DNA of 9,896 bases from Thiotrichaceae bacterium UBA7359 (GTDB lineage: Bacteria; Pseudomonadota; Gammaproteobacteria; Eutrophobiales; Eutrophobiaceae). A program made the position numbers and the translations under genes. How positions within the stretch are numbered: position 1 is the first letter of the stretch; the number at the start of each line of letters is the position of its first letter. The stretch is from NCBI GenBank assembly GCA_905182825.1, contig CAJJDJ010000084.1, forward strand, positions 1-9,896, given 5' to 3'. The notes beneath the pieces are model-generated. The model was given only the letters and a program-made list of their open reading frames with translations, ran no database searches and was not told the origin of the DNA. This document shows, in pieces, positions 1 through 5,709 of the stretch.

Positions 1-307
1 ACGTTGACATTACTAGAGATGAATTTGGCATGGGGTACTCAGCTATCTCTTTTATGATACCCGAGGTAGTGGCATGTATAGGCTTGATTATGCCTCCCTC
101 CACACTTGCAATTATTTGACCTTTTAAAACTCGATCTCCGATGTTAACAGTCGGTGATGCATGTAGTCCGAAATGTTGATCTAAAGGAATTCTAATTAGG
201 CGAGGTAATTCCGCTTTCTTTAGCGGTTGTTTCAAAGAGATCGCTTTGTTTGGTGATAGTTGTATGCCTCCATCAAATGGAATTGGTTTATTTAAAACAG
301 TGATCAT
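1..307 (-). CDS. rnfC: RnfC/RsxC, electron transport complex subunit C (5' part only)
   Basis: The first 102 codons of a minus-strand gene that leaves the window at position 1. The product is the membrane-associated, Fe-S and FMN-binding subunit C of the Rnf/Rsx ion-translocating ferredoxin:NAD+ oxidoreductase (RsxC also helps reset SoxR in enterobacteria). The translation shows the typical RnfC N-terminal domain: FDGGIQL near residues 10-16, a PL-x-QH-x-G element near 46-53, the lipoyl/barrel-sandwich-like stretch VNIGDRVLKGQ (about 60-70), and HATTSG near 85-90. The start ATG at 305-307 fits the family's short leader before the GGI motif, but the ribosome binding site is weak. The Fe-S cluster region lies outside the window. 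In many gammaproteobacteria rnfC directly follows rnfB; here the gene upstream is an unrelated DUF6122-type frame more than 200 bp away. Family assignment is firm; operon structure downstream is not visible. Confidence 0.88.
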   Translation of the reverse strand, partial: MITVLNKPIPFDGGIQLSPNKAISLKQPLKKAELPRLIRIPLDQHFGLHASPTVNIGDRVLKGQIIASVEGGIIKPIHATTSGIIKEIAEYPMPNSSLVMST

Positions 308-509
308 CGTGATATAACTTCTAAGAAATGTAGGATTTAACAAATTTTAATTATAATATTTCATATTGGTCTCATGCGATTTACATAATAAATATTGTTC
401 AGCGTGCTAGTACTAGAAACCGACAAAAAGTTGAAACAATGTCTGAAAAATACTACTAAGCATAAATTTTTACTGATTGGGTACCTTTCATTAAAAATCT
501 AGTTAGTCT

Positions 510-800
510 CTAAACGAACCAGACTCCATTACTTTTCATACAATCAACCGAATCTAGAGCCATATGAATAATCAAACCGATTCCAACATAGCGTAGTGGC
601 TTGAAAAAACAAATTATTCCATAAAATATTATTGGAATAAATTCATGCATCGGATGGAATCCAATGCTACATCGATTAGGCTCATAGAATGGATCAGCGA
701 ATATATGATCAAGATCAACAAACATCGTTGCTACCATATGACAATAGGCTACTTTCCATTTTTCTTTAAAAAATAGTAATGCTAGGACAATCGGTACCAA
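510..800 (-). CDS. DUF6122-like small integral membrane protein
   Basis: A small hydrophobic protein matching my memory of the DUF6122 family (about 100 residues, function unknown). Diagnostic features are DLDHIFADP (residues 29-37 from the TTG), the block NRCSIGFHPMHE (42-53), and HMALDSVDC near residues 79-87. The DxDH, HPxH and HxxxD elements resemble the metal-ligand pattern of membrane-bound YdjM/DUF457-type hydrolases, so a metal-dependent membrane enzyme is possible but unproven. Hydrophobic segments lie at about 3-10, 54-66 and 71-81. The annotated start is TTG at 798-800, the only conventional start in the frame. However, the frame is open back to a stop at 858-860 and the upstream codons encode ILHISLHF, which looks like the conserved family N-terminus. 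The natural start may therefore be an ATA at 822-824 or 837-839. It lies just downstream of the nitroreductase gene on the same strand, so cotranscription is likely. Confidence 0.72.
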   Translation of the reverse strand: MVPIVLALLFFKEKWKVAYCHMVATMFVDLDHIFADPFYEPNRCSIGFHPMHEFIPIIFYGIICFFKPLRYVGIGLIIHMALDSVDCMKSNGVWFV

Positions 801-843
801 AAAATGAAGCGATATATGAAGTATGTCGTTTCTCTTTATTAAC

Positions 844-1404
844 TTAAGGTAACTCAGTCAAAACCTGTTGTAAGGGTTTCCTGATAGTTTGCGGTACGTC
901 AGTTGGGTAGCCATACCAAATTAATCCAACAACCTTTTCCAGTGCTTTATTTACCCAAACTAGATCATAGAATTGATCCTTACGAGTTATCGGGCCTGTC
1001 GACCATTTTGTGCCAATGCCCTTATTCCATAGACAAAGCATCATATTTTGAATTACACAACAACAGGCGGCATAATCTTCCTGAAAAAGTAGCTCGTCAT
1101 TTGATTTTTGACAAGTAATAAGTAACCAACCAGGTATATCCAGCCAACGCTTATGCTTGTTTTCTGCGATCTCTATTCCCTTTGTTTCTGTTAGCATCTC
1201 TTTATTCAACTCACAAATATTACTGACAGTCTCCTGTCCTAATATATAAAAATGCCACGGTTCTGAACAATGATGATTTGGAGCCCAACAGGCTGTTTCC
1301 ATCGAGTCTTTAATTATTGATATGTTTGGAATCTGTTCAGGGATGAAATCGTGAATTGTTCGACGTGATTTAATGATCTCTTCCAGATCCATCATTTTTT
1401 TCAT
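844..1404 (-). CDS. Nitroreductase family flavoprotein (YdjA-like)
   Basis: A 186-residue, single-domain FMN-dependent NAD(P)H oxidoreductase of the nitroreductase superfamily, about the size of E. coli YdjA. FMN-contact elements are visible: SRRT at residues 13-16, the APNHH motif at 41-45 followed by PWHF at 49-52, an IQN element at 118-120, and GTKWSTG at 131-137. The family reduces nitroaromatics, quinones or unknown physiological acceptors as a cytosolic dimer; no substrate can be read from this sequence. Three consecutive cysteines occur at 114-116, plus Cys46 and Cys124. The start ATG at 1402-1404 is supported by GAGG at 1414-1417 (minus strand), 9 nt upstream; the Met codons at positions 4 and 5 are less well placed. 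It is divergent from the MerR-like regulator gene and shares its 5' control region, so that regulator is a candidate controller. DUF6122 follows closely downstream. Confidence 0.9.
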   Translation of the reverse strand: MKKMMDLEEIIKSRRTIHDFIPEQIPNISIIKDSMETACWAPNHHCSEPWHFYILGQETVSNICELNKEMLTETKGIEIAENKHKRWLDIPGWLLITCQKSNDELLFQEDYAACCCVIQNMMLCLWNKGIGTKWSTGPITRKDQFYDLVWVNKALEKVVGLIWYGYPTDVPQTIRKPLQQVLTELP

Positions 1405-1544
1405 TATTAAAAACCTCAGTTCTTTTTAAAGAACCATCAATTTAAACCCATCGATACTGATAGGCCATCCCAGTCATCTCGCCAGTTGAAACTAATTTTA
1501 CAATTAATAGTTAAGGATTAAAAATCAATCTATTAATTTAAAAA

Positions 1545-1550
1545 ATTATA
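1545..1550 (-). promoter_or_regulatory. Candidate -10 box for the nitroreductase gene
   Basis: The minus strand reads TATAAT here, a perfect sigma-70 -10 hexamer, within an AT-rich leader about 140 bp before the nitroreductase ATG. The -35 position (around 1568-1573, TGCATG) is poor, as expected of an activator-dependent promoter or of chance in AT-rich DNA. The inverted-repeat arm at 1584-1596 would lie just upstream of the -35 region. Confidence 0.3.
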
Positions 1551-1583
1551 ACAAGCATCATTAAATACATGCACCTAGTTTAT

Positions 1584-1645
1584 TGACCTAGACATAAGCG
1601 CTTTGATACTTATATCTAATAACCCGCTAAAGTATGTCTAGGTCA
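1584..1645. repeat. Perfect 13-bp inverted repeat, candidate operator
   Basis: TGACCTAGACATA at 1584-1596 is exactly matched by its reverse complement TATGTCTAGGTCA at 1633-1645; the arms are separated by 36 bp (49 bp centre to centre). The spacer is AT-rich and there is no T-run, so a terminator is unlikely. The shared core TGTCTAG recurs at 1734-1740 next to the regulator gene, which favours protein-binding sites over an RNA hairpin. The likely binder is the adjacent MerR-like protein; this is inference. Confidence 0.6.
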
Positions 1646-1722
1646 TCGTTATTTATAATTTACCATATATTTCATTAGCTTAAAATAAATAATATAGTAT
1701 TTATAATTAATACCTTTAACAA

Positions 1723-1752
1723 TTGTCGACATTTGTCTAGTCTTTGTCTATG
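1723..1752 (+). promoter_or_regulatory. Three phased TTGTC direct repeats, candidate autoregulatory operator
   Basis: TTGTC begins at 1723, 1733 and 1744, i.e. spaced 10 and 11 bp, so the copies lie on one face of the helix. The second and third extend to TTGTCTAG and TTGTCTAT. CarH-type MerR proteins bind operators built from consecutive direct repeats of about 11 bp, so this matches the geometry expected for a CarH/LitR-like protein. The array lies 34-63 bp before the ATG at 1786, and TTGTCG or TTGTCT could double as a -35 element (weak -10 candidates at 1747-1752 and 1758-1763). Binding would then repress or tune the regulator's own promoter. Confidence 0.5.
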
Positions 1753-1785
1753 CTCTTTTTAAATAATTTAAAAGTTGAAACAAAA

Positions 1786-2760
1786 ATGACTACATCTACA
1801 CATTCTACTTTCAAAATAGGCGCTGTTTCACGTATTACAAATATACCGATCGATACATTACGAATATGGGAGAGACGTTATAGTGTTGTAGAACCAATCC
1901 GGACTAACAATTCAGATCGTCAATATCAAAATGATGACATTAATAGACTCACATTGTTGAAAATGTTGGTGGACAGAGGTCATTCGATTGGAGGTATCGC
2001 ACCACTCGCGAATGAAAAATTGATCGAACGTTTAGAAATACACGACCAAAATACAATTCGTCCGCACCCTAAAAACACAAAAAGAACAGTTCAAGTTGCT
2101 GTCATTGGAGAAGTCTTATCATTGCAACTTGAACATTTCGATATGTTTGATCCCTCTTTTAGTTTTACAGGGCTGTATCGTAATGAAACTGATTTCATTA
2201 AAAGAAACGAAGATAATGACATTGACATATTAATTCTAGAACGTCCAGCAATTCAAGGAGATCAGATCCAACACATAAGTGATTTGTTCAAAGCCTCCGG
2301 AGCAAAGCGTTTAATGTTGATATACGGATTCACCAATAGTGCTGCAATGAAATTATTAAAAAAGACTGATTACACATATATACAAGCACCTATTACCATG
2401 GACCACCTAAAAACAGAAATAAGTAATTTGATCCAAGAGAAAAATATTTCTAATAATGATGATTTTGGTTTTGACTTAGAAAGTAAAGCACCATTAAGAA
2501 CATACTCCAATAATGATCTAATCAAATTATCTTCAGCTTCAAATACGATAAAATGTGAATGTCCCCAGCATCTGTCAAGTATGATATTAAAATTAATTCA
2601 ATTTGAAATATACAGTACAGAATGCGCTAGTAGATTTAAAAGGGATGCTGATCTACATGTACTTTTGGGTAATTTGACAGGACATGCGCGATCAATAATG
2701 GAACAAGCATTAAAAAAAGTCATAGAAACAGAAAGTAAACCTATGCAACATCAATTATAG
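1786..2760 (+). CDS. MerR-family regulator, CarH/LitR-like HTH with atypical sensor domain
   Basis: A 324-residue transcription factor. Residues 8-75 form a MerR winged helix: FKIGAVSRITNIPIDTLRIW, then ERRY (29-32), R45-Q-Y, and a helix ending RGHSIGGIA (64-72), the arrangement typical of CarH/LitR/MlrA-type members. Residues about 102-216 alternate strands and helices like a Rossmann or B12-binding fold (VQVAVIG, DIDILILERP, AKRLMLIYG), but no DxHxxG cobalamin-ligating motif is present. The C-terminal part has C257-x-C259-P-x-H262, Cys280, His291 and His300. I recall this CP-x-HL block from other uncharacterised proteobacterial MerR proteins; ligand binding is inferred only. A longer frame starts at TTG 1744, but that lies inside the repeat array and leaves 14 non-conserved residues, so ATG 1786 was chosen; the ribosome binding site is weak in either case. 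It is cotranscribed with the hydrolase 8 bp downstream. Confidence 0.85.
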   Translation: MTTSTHSTFKIGAVSRITNIPIDTLRIWERRYSVVEPIRTNNSDRQYQNDDINRLTLLKMLVDRGHSIGGIAPLANEKLIERLEIHDQNTIRPHPKNTKRTVQVAVIGEVLSLQLEHFDMFDPSFSFTGLYRNETDFIKRNEDNDIDILILERPAIQGDQIQHISDLFKASGAKRLMLIYGFTNSAAMKLLKKTDYTYIQAPITMDHLKTEISNLIQEKNISNNDDFGFDLESKAPLRTYSNNDLIKLSSASNTIKCECPQHLSSMILKLIQFEIYSTECASRFKRDADLHVLLGNLTGHARSIMEQALKKVIETESKPMQHQL

Positions 2761-2768
2761 AAACACAC

Positions 2769-3671
2769 ATGATGTCATTCATTAAAAAAATTATTTACAC
2801 ATTTTGTTGGTTCATTTTGATCTACACTAATGCCGCATCAGCCAATGAAAATAAACCATTCAAGCCTCCAGGTCAGTTTATACATCTTGGTATGCATGTA
2901 ATGTATATTGACTGTGTTGGAGATAAATCACCAACAGTATTAATCGATGTCGGCATAGCAGATTCGTCTGCTAATTGGTACGAAATAGCAAAAACTTTAT
3001 CAAAGAATGTTCGTACTTGTGTGTACGATAGAGCTGGTTATGGATGGAGTGACCCTGGGCCAGGTAAAAGAACCACATCACAAATCGTACATGAGCTAAA
3101 CAGGTTACTAGAGCTTGCGAAAATTTCTGGACCTTTTGTTTTAGTAGGACATTCTTTCGGTGGATTTACAGCAAGGTATTTTGCCGCAACACGACCAGAT
3201 AAAGTCGTAGGTGTGGTTTTAGTTGATTCATCTCACCCAGATCAAATATATCGACTCTCAGAACTTGATAATGTGAAAAATAGGCCCCCTCTAAAAATAA
3301 CACGACGAGAACCGGCGCCAGAAAATATGACTGCATTTGAAAAACGCTGGTATTCTCTAAACTCTAGTAGAAAAGCAGTATATGCACAGATGGATGAATT
3401 AAAATATTTCAAGGAAAGTGCGTATGAAGTAAAACATGCTGGCTCGTTATTTGATATACCTTTGGTAGTGCTGACCAGAGGGAAACGTCAACTACCGGAT
3501 ATTAATGGTATTTCACTTGAATCAGCATGGCGTGAGATGCAAAAGGATTTGCTTAATCTCAGCACAAATAGTTCGCATGTCGTAATTGAAGGTAGTGGTC
3601 ATAATATCTACAAAGATGCACCTAATGAAGTCATTAGTCATATATTAAGAGTGGTCAATTTGACTCGATAA
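2769..3671 (+). CDS. Exported alpha/beta-hydrolase fold enzyme
   Basis: A 300-residue hydrolase. Residues 1-25 look like a Sec signal peptide (KK, hydrophobic core, ASA then Asn26), so the enzyme is probably periplasmic. The core is an alpha/beta hydrolase: strand PTVLIDVG (55-62) before the oxyanion region, YDRAGYGWSD (86-95), the nucleophile elbow GHSFGG with Ser129, and a catalytic His278 in GSGHN. The acid is uncertain: Asp153 in VLVDSSHP after the next strand, or Asp244 after the PLVVLTRG strand (231-238), where the canonical acid is not obvious. Substrate could be an ester, lipid or peptide-like compound and cannot be read. The start at 2769 (a second ATG follows at 2772) has no good Shine-Dalgarno sequence, and the 8-bp distance to the regulator stop suggests translational coupling. 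It converges with the 3685-4188 gene, only 13 bp away, without a visible terminator. Confidence 0.86.
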   Translation: MMSFIKKIIYTFCWFILIYTNAASANENKPFKPPGQFIHLGMHVMYIDCVGDKSPTVLIDVGIADSSANWYEIAKTLSKNVRTCVYDRAGYGWSDPGPGKRTTSQIVHELNRLLELAKISGPFVLVGHSFGGFTARYFAATRPDKVVGVVLVDSSHPDQIYRLSELDNVKNRPPLKITRREPAPENMTAFEKRWYSLNSSRKAVYAQMDELKYFKESAYEVKHAGSLFDIPLVVLTRGKRQLPDINGISLESAWREMQKDLLNLSTNSSHVVIEGSGHNIYKDAPNEVISHILRVVNLTR

Positions 3672-3684
3672 AATAACAATTTAT

Positions 3685-4188
3685 CTAGATTTCTCTTGAA
3701 TCATAAGCCCAATGCAACAACACCTGTCTCTGCTTTTTTCTACACTCTAAATCGTATTTTTCGCAATTTTTTCTAATTGCTCCTCTATGTCTAGTAATTG
3801 CTTTCCATCTTTTAATTTGCCGAAAATCTTCCTCTGGAATACGACGTCCCATATAATATCGACAATACCATTGAAACCAGCCACGAGGATCTTCCTCGAA
3901 TATCCATCCCTTTTTCTGCCATTCTATTAAAGGCAATGAAGCATCAACACCATAATAATTAAGTTTAGGATTACTTTTGAGTAGAGAAAATTTTGCTTTC
4001 TTAAACCAACTTTTTGGATACTCATATTGGCAATCTGTCATATATTTTCCACCAAATATACCAAGCTCTAACATTTCTTTAGGTTTGAGTTCTGGTTTAA
4101 AATCATGGTCAAAGTTTCTGCCTATTGGTTCTATTAGATAATAGACATAATCTGACTGCATCTTATCTTTAACTATTACTTTCTTCAT
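3685..4188 (-). CDS. Conserved protein of unknown function, Trp/Tyr/Arg-rich
   Basis: A 167-residue soluble, basic protein without signal peptide or membrane segment. I cannot assign a function. It has the look of a widely conserved uncharacterised family: GIFGGKYMTDC (43-53), NYYGVDASLPLIEWQKKGWI (77-96), and the dense motif DPRGWFQWYCRYYMGRR at 100-116, followed by RQIKRW (123-128), RxNC-like residues to Cys142, and LLHWAYDSR near the end (157-165). Cysteines are at 53, 109, 142 and 149. The Trp/Tyr/Arg clustering suggests nucleic-acid or cofactor binding, but this is speculation. It follows the lipocalin gene with 10 bp between them, so the two form an operon and may act in one process. 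The ATG at 4186-4188 lacks a clear ribosome binding site; the ATG at residue 10 is an alternative just before the conserved part. Confidence 0.8.
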   Translation of the reverse strand: MKKVIVKDKMQSDYVYYLIEPIGRNFDHDFKPELKPKEMLELGIFGGKYMTDCQYEYPKSWFKKAKFSLLKSNPKLNYYGVDASLPLIEWQKKGWIFEEDPRGWFQWYCRYYMGRRIPEEDFRQIKRWKAITRHRGAIRKNCEKYDLECRKKQRQVLLHWAYDSREI

Positions 4189-4198
4189 AAAAATTTAT

Positions 4199-4717
4199 TT
4201 ATTTTGATTGATTAACATAGATCAATTTTTCCATCTCAAAACCCAACTCATTTGACCTGACAATAAATTTATCAATGATATTTTGACTAACCGTTGGTGT
4301 TCTTGCTAATAACCATAGATAAGATCTATTGTTGCCCGAAACAAATGAATATTGATAATCTTCTTTATCGAGTTCAAAGATAATATAAGAACCATAGAAT
4401 GGGCCGAAGAAAGATACTTTCAAATGGCCTTCATCTTTAGCTTTAACAAAATAAGCTTTACCTTCAGCCTCATTCCAGTCTTTATCCTGATTAGAATATC
4501 CTTTATTTATTATTTTAACACCACCATCTTCACGCAGAGAATATTCAGCATTGACTCTATCTAGCCCGCGTTCAAAAGAATGATCAAGTCGTGCTATTTC
4601 ATACCATTTACCAAGGTACTTATTAATTTCAAAATCAGACACTGGGGTGACACCTTCGGGTACAGTCGTACATGCATTTAAAAATAATGAGAAAAAAAGA
4701 ATTAGAAATATTCGCAT
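4199..4717 (-). CDS. blc: Blc-type bacterial lipocalin lipoprotein
   Basis: A 172-residue outer-membrane lipocalin. The signal peptide ends in a lipobox L13-N14-A15-C16; Thr at +2 fits sorting to the outer membrane. The lipocalin barrel follows: the first structurally conserved region YLGKWYEIARLDHSFERGL (near 34-52), YSLREDGG and VINKGY-like strands, EGKAYF, KVSFFGPFYGSY (residues about 99-110), and LWLLARTPT towards the end, all characteristic of the Blc group. Blc binds lysophospholipids and fatty acids and is linked to envelope stress and stationary phase in enterobacteria. The frame extends to a TTG at 4730-4732, but the ATG at 4715-4717 gives a normal MR signal-peptide n-region, so it was preferred; neither has a strong ribosome binding site. 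It is first in an operon with the unknown gene 3685-4188. Confidence 0.92.
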   Translation of the reverse strand: MRIFLILFFSLFLNACTTVPEGVTPVSDFEINKYLGKWYEIARLDHSFERGLDRVNAEYSLREDGGVKIINKGYSNQDKDWNEAEGKAYFVKAKDEGHLKVSFFGPFYGSYIIFELDKEDYQYSFVSGNNRSYLWLLARTPTVSQNIIDKFIVRSNELGFEMEKLIYVNQSK

Positions 4718-4732
4718 AAATTGAATTACCAA

Positions 4733-5042
4733 TTATATTTTATTTATTCGAGAGTATAGGATATCTGTTACCACTTGGGACATTTAAATAAAAGTAATAA
4801 CCTCCAGACTCACCTTTTTCTATTTCTTCATGTCTTGATCAATACTACTATTTTAGAAAGCAGCATAATTAACGGATGCTAAACTAAATAATCATATAAA
4901 AAATTTCACTACTTCGATATTCCTTGCAGGAAATTCAACATAATTTATTTTTTAATGATCTATATTCATTTTAATTGTATTGAATTATTAATAAGAGTAG
5001 CTGATTATACTCTTTAGTTAAAAACCTACCAAAAGAGAGAAA
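4733..5042. other. Intergenic region between divergent lipocalin and cupin genes
   Basis: About 310 bp, very AT-rich, with frequent stops in all frames and no convincing ORF. It should hold the promoters of both the lipocalin operon (minus) and the cupin gene (plus). A TATACT at 5006-5011, preceded by TG at 5002-5003, is a possible cupin -10 element. A short hyphenated palindrome TTCC-TTGCA-GGAA lies near 4920-4933. The TGTCTAG motif found upstream of the MerR gene is not present here. Confidence 0.45.
5006..5011 (+). promoter_or_regulatory. Candidate -10 box of the cupin gene
   Basis: TATACT with an upstream TG dinucleotide (5002-5003) lies 31 bp before the first cupin ATG. A TTGAAT at 4980-4985 is 20 bp upstream, too far for a good -35 box. 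The assignment rests on one near-consensus hexamer in AT-rich DNA. Confidence 0.3.
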
Positions 5043-5375
5043 ATGACTATGTCTAAAATGCAATGGACAGAACTGAAAGATGCTCCTGTGAACGAGTTGT
5101 TTGAAGGTATTCGTATGCAAACATTAATGGAAGATGAAACGGGTATTAAAGCAATGCTCGTAGAATTTGACCCTGGCGCCTCCTGGAAAGGTGGTGAAGA
5201 TGTTCACGAATCAAGTTCAGAAGAAGTTTATGTTGCTTCTGGTGTGTTTAGCGATGGAGAACGTGAATACCCTGCCGGCACATATATTCACATGCCTAAA
5301 GGTTCTGCGCATATTCCCCAGTCTAAAACTGGCTGTACTGTCTTTGTTTTTTACCCTGAAGGCAGACCTTTATAA
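5043..5375 (+). CDS. Free-standing ChrR-like cupin domain protein
   Basis: A 110-residue protein consisting of a single cupin fold like the C-terminal cupin of ChrR, the anti-sigma factor that controls singlet-oxygen responses in Rhodobacter. Key features are W8, LVEFDPGASWKGGEDVHE (39-56), EEVYVASGVFSDGEREYPAGTY (60-81), and PKGSAHIPQSKTGC (85-98). In the usual HxH-x3/4-E metal motif, the first His is Asp53 here (D53-V-H55, then Glu60), while His90 supplies the last ligand; metal binding is plausible with an altered sphere. No N-terminal zinc anti-sigma domain and no ECF sigma gene are present, so it is not a complete ChrR. Possible roles include dioxygenase-like or sensor functions. AGAGAG at 5034-5039 is close to ATG 5043 and better spaced for ATG 5049, so the true start may be two codons later. 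It converges with the zinc-ribbon gene 9 bp away. Confidence 0.85.
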   Translation: MTMSKMQWTELKDAPVNELFEGIRMQTLMEDETGIKAMLVEFDPGASWKGGEDVHESSSEEVYVASGVFSDGEREYPAGTYIHMPKGSAHIPQSKTGCTVFVFYPEGRPL

Positions 5376-5384
5376 TAGATAGCC

Positions 5385-5678
5385 TCACTTTTTAAGCTTA
5401 TGTGGATTTCGGTTTGGGCAAGTCTTATCGCTACAACGATTGGGAATTGTCTTAGTTCCTTCAACCATTAATGCATCACATTTCTTGTCGTCATGAAGAT
5501 GCTTGCATTTCTTTCCTGTTGGTCGCGTTTCAACATAAAAATCGCACTCTTTAGCCGAGCATCTATATACAGGTCCAAATTGGCCACTAGCTGGCTCAAG
5601 TGTACCTTTGCGACATAATGAACAACTAACACCTGTTGGCTTCAAGTGTTCAAATTTAGACGCTATTGTCAATATCAT
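5385..5678 (-). CDS. Small double zinc-ribbon protein (topoisomerase C4 zinc-finger-like)
   Basis: A 97-residue basic protein with two four-cysteine modules. Module 1: Cys19-x2-Cys22 and Cys40-x4-Cys45, around GQFGPVYRCS. Module 2: Cys58 and Cys67 with His60 and His62 between, then Cys82-x4-Cys87. The CxxC...G-x-F/Y-R-C pattern resembles the DNA-binding C4 zinc fingers at the C-terminus of type IA topoisomerases and of some helicases, which suggests nucleic-acid binding as a stand-alone protein; this is inference. No catalytic domain is present. The ATG at 5676-5678 has a weak ribosome binding site. A 53-codon ORF ends 31 bp upstream on the same strand and may be cotranscribed. Confidence 0.78.
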   Translation of the reverse strand: MILTIASKFEHLKPTGVSCSLCRKGTLEPASGQFGPVYRCSAKECDFYVETRPTGKKCKHLHDDKKCDALMVEGTKTIPNRCSDKTCPNRNPHKLKK

Positions 5679-5709
5679 TATTGCTTACCATATTTATATT
5701 CACTAATTC

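Larger units (their letters stand above)
1405..1785. other. Divergent control region between nitroreductase and MerR-like genes
   Basis: About 380 bp, strongly AT-rich, with no credible coding frame. It contains a 13-bp inverted repeat (1584-1596 and 1633-1645), an extra ACCTAG at 1573-1578, and three phased TTGTC repeats at 1723-1748. A minus-strand TATAAT at 1545-1550 could serve the nitroreductase gene. The arrangement, repeated motifs between two divergent genes one of which encodes a MerR-type regulator, is that of a regulated divergent promoter. No terminator or RNA gene is apparent. Confidence 0.6.

Noticed and set aside
903..1118. 71-codon plus-strand ORF
   Set aside because: It is antisense to the well-supported nitroreductase gene and its product has no recognisable features.
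1744..1785. N-terminal extension of the MerR protein from TTG 1744 or ATG 1750
   Set aside because: It overlaps the repeat array, has no ribosome binding site and adds residues not expected before the HTH.
4352..4564. 70-codon plus-strand ORF, Phe/Ile-rich
   Set aside because: It is the complement of the lipocalin coding sequence; the hydrophobic composition comes from AT-rich antisense codons.
4956..4996. TGATC and TAAGA resembling ECF sigma-E (ChrR-linked) promoter boxes before the cupin gene
   Set aside because: The boxes are about 31 bp apart, too far for the roughly 18-bp spacing expected, so they do not form a promoter.
5167..5382. 71-codon plus-strand ORF overlapping the cupin
   Set aside because: It is a second frame inside the cupin gene, which has clear family motifs.
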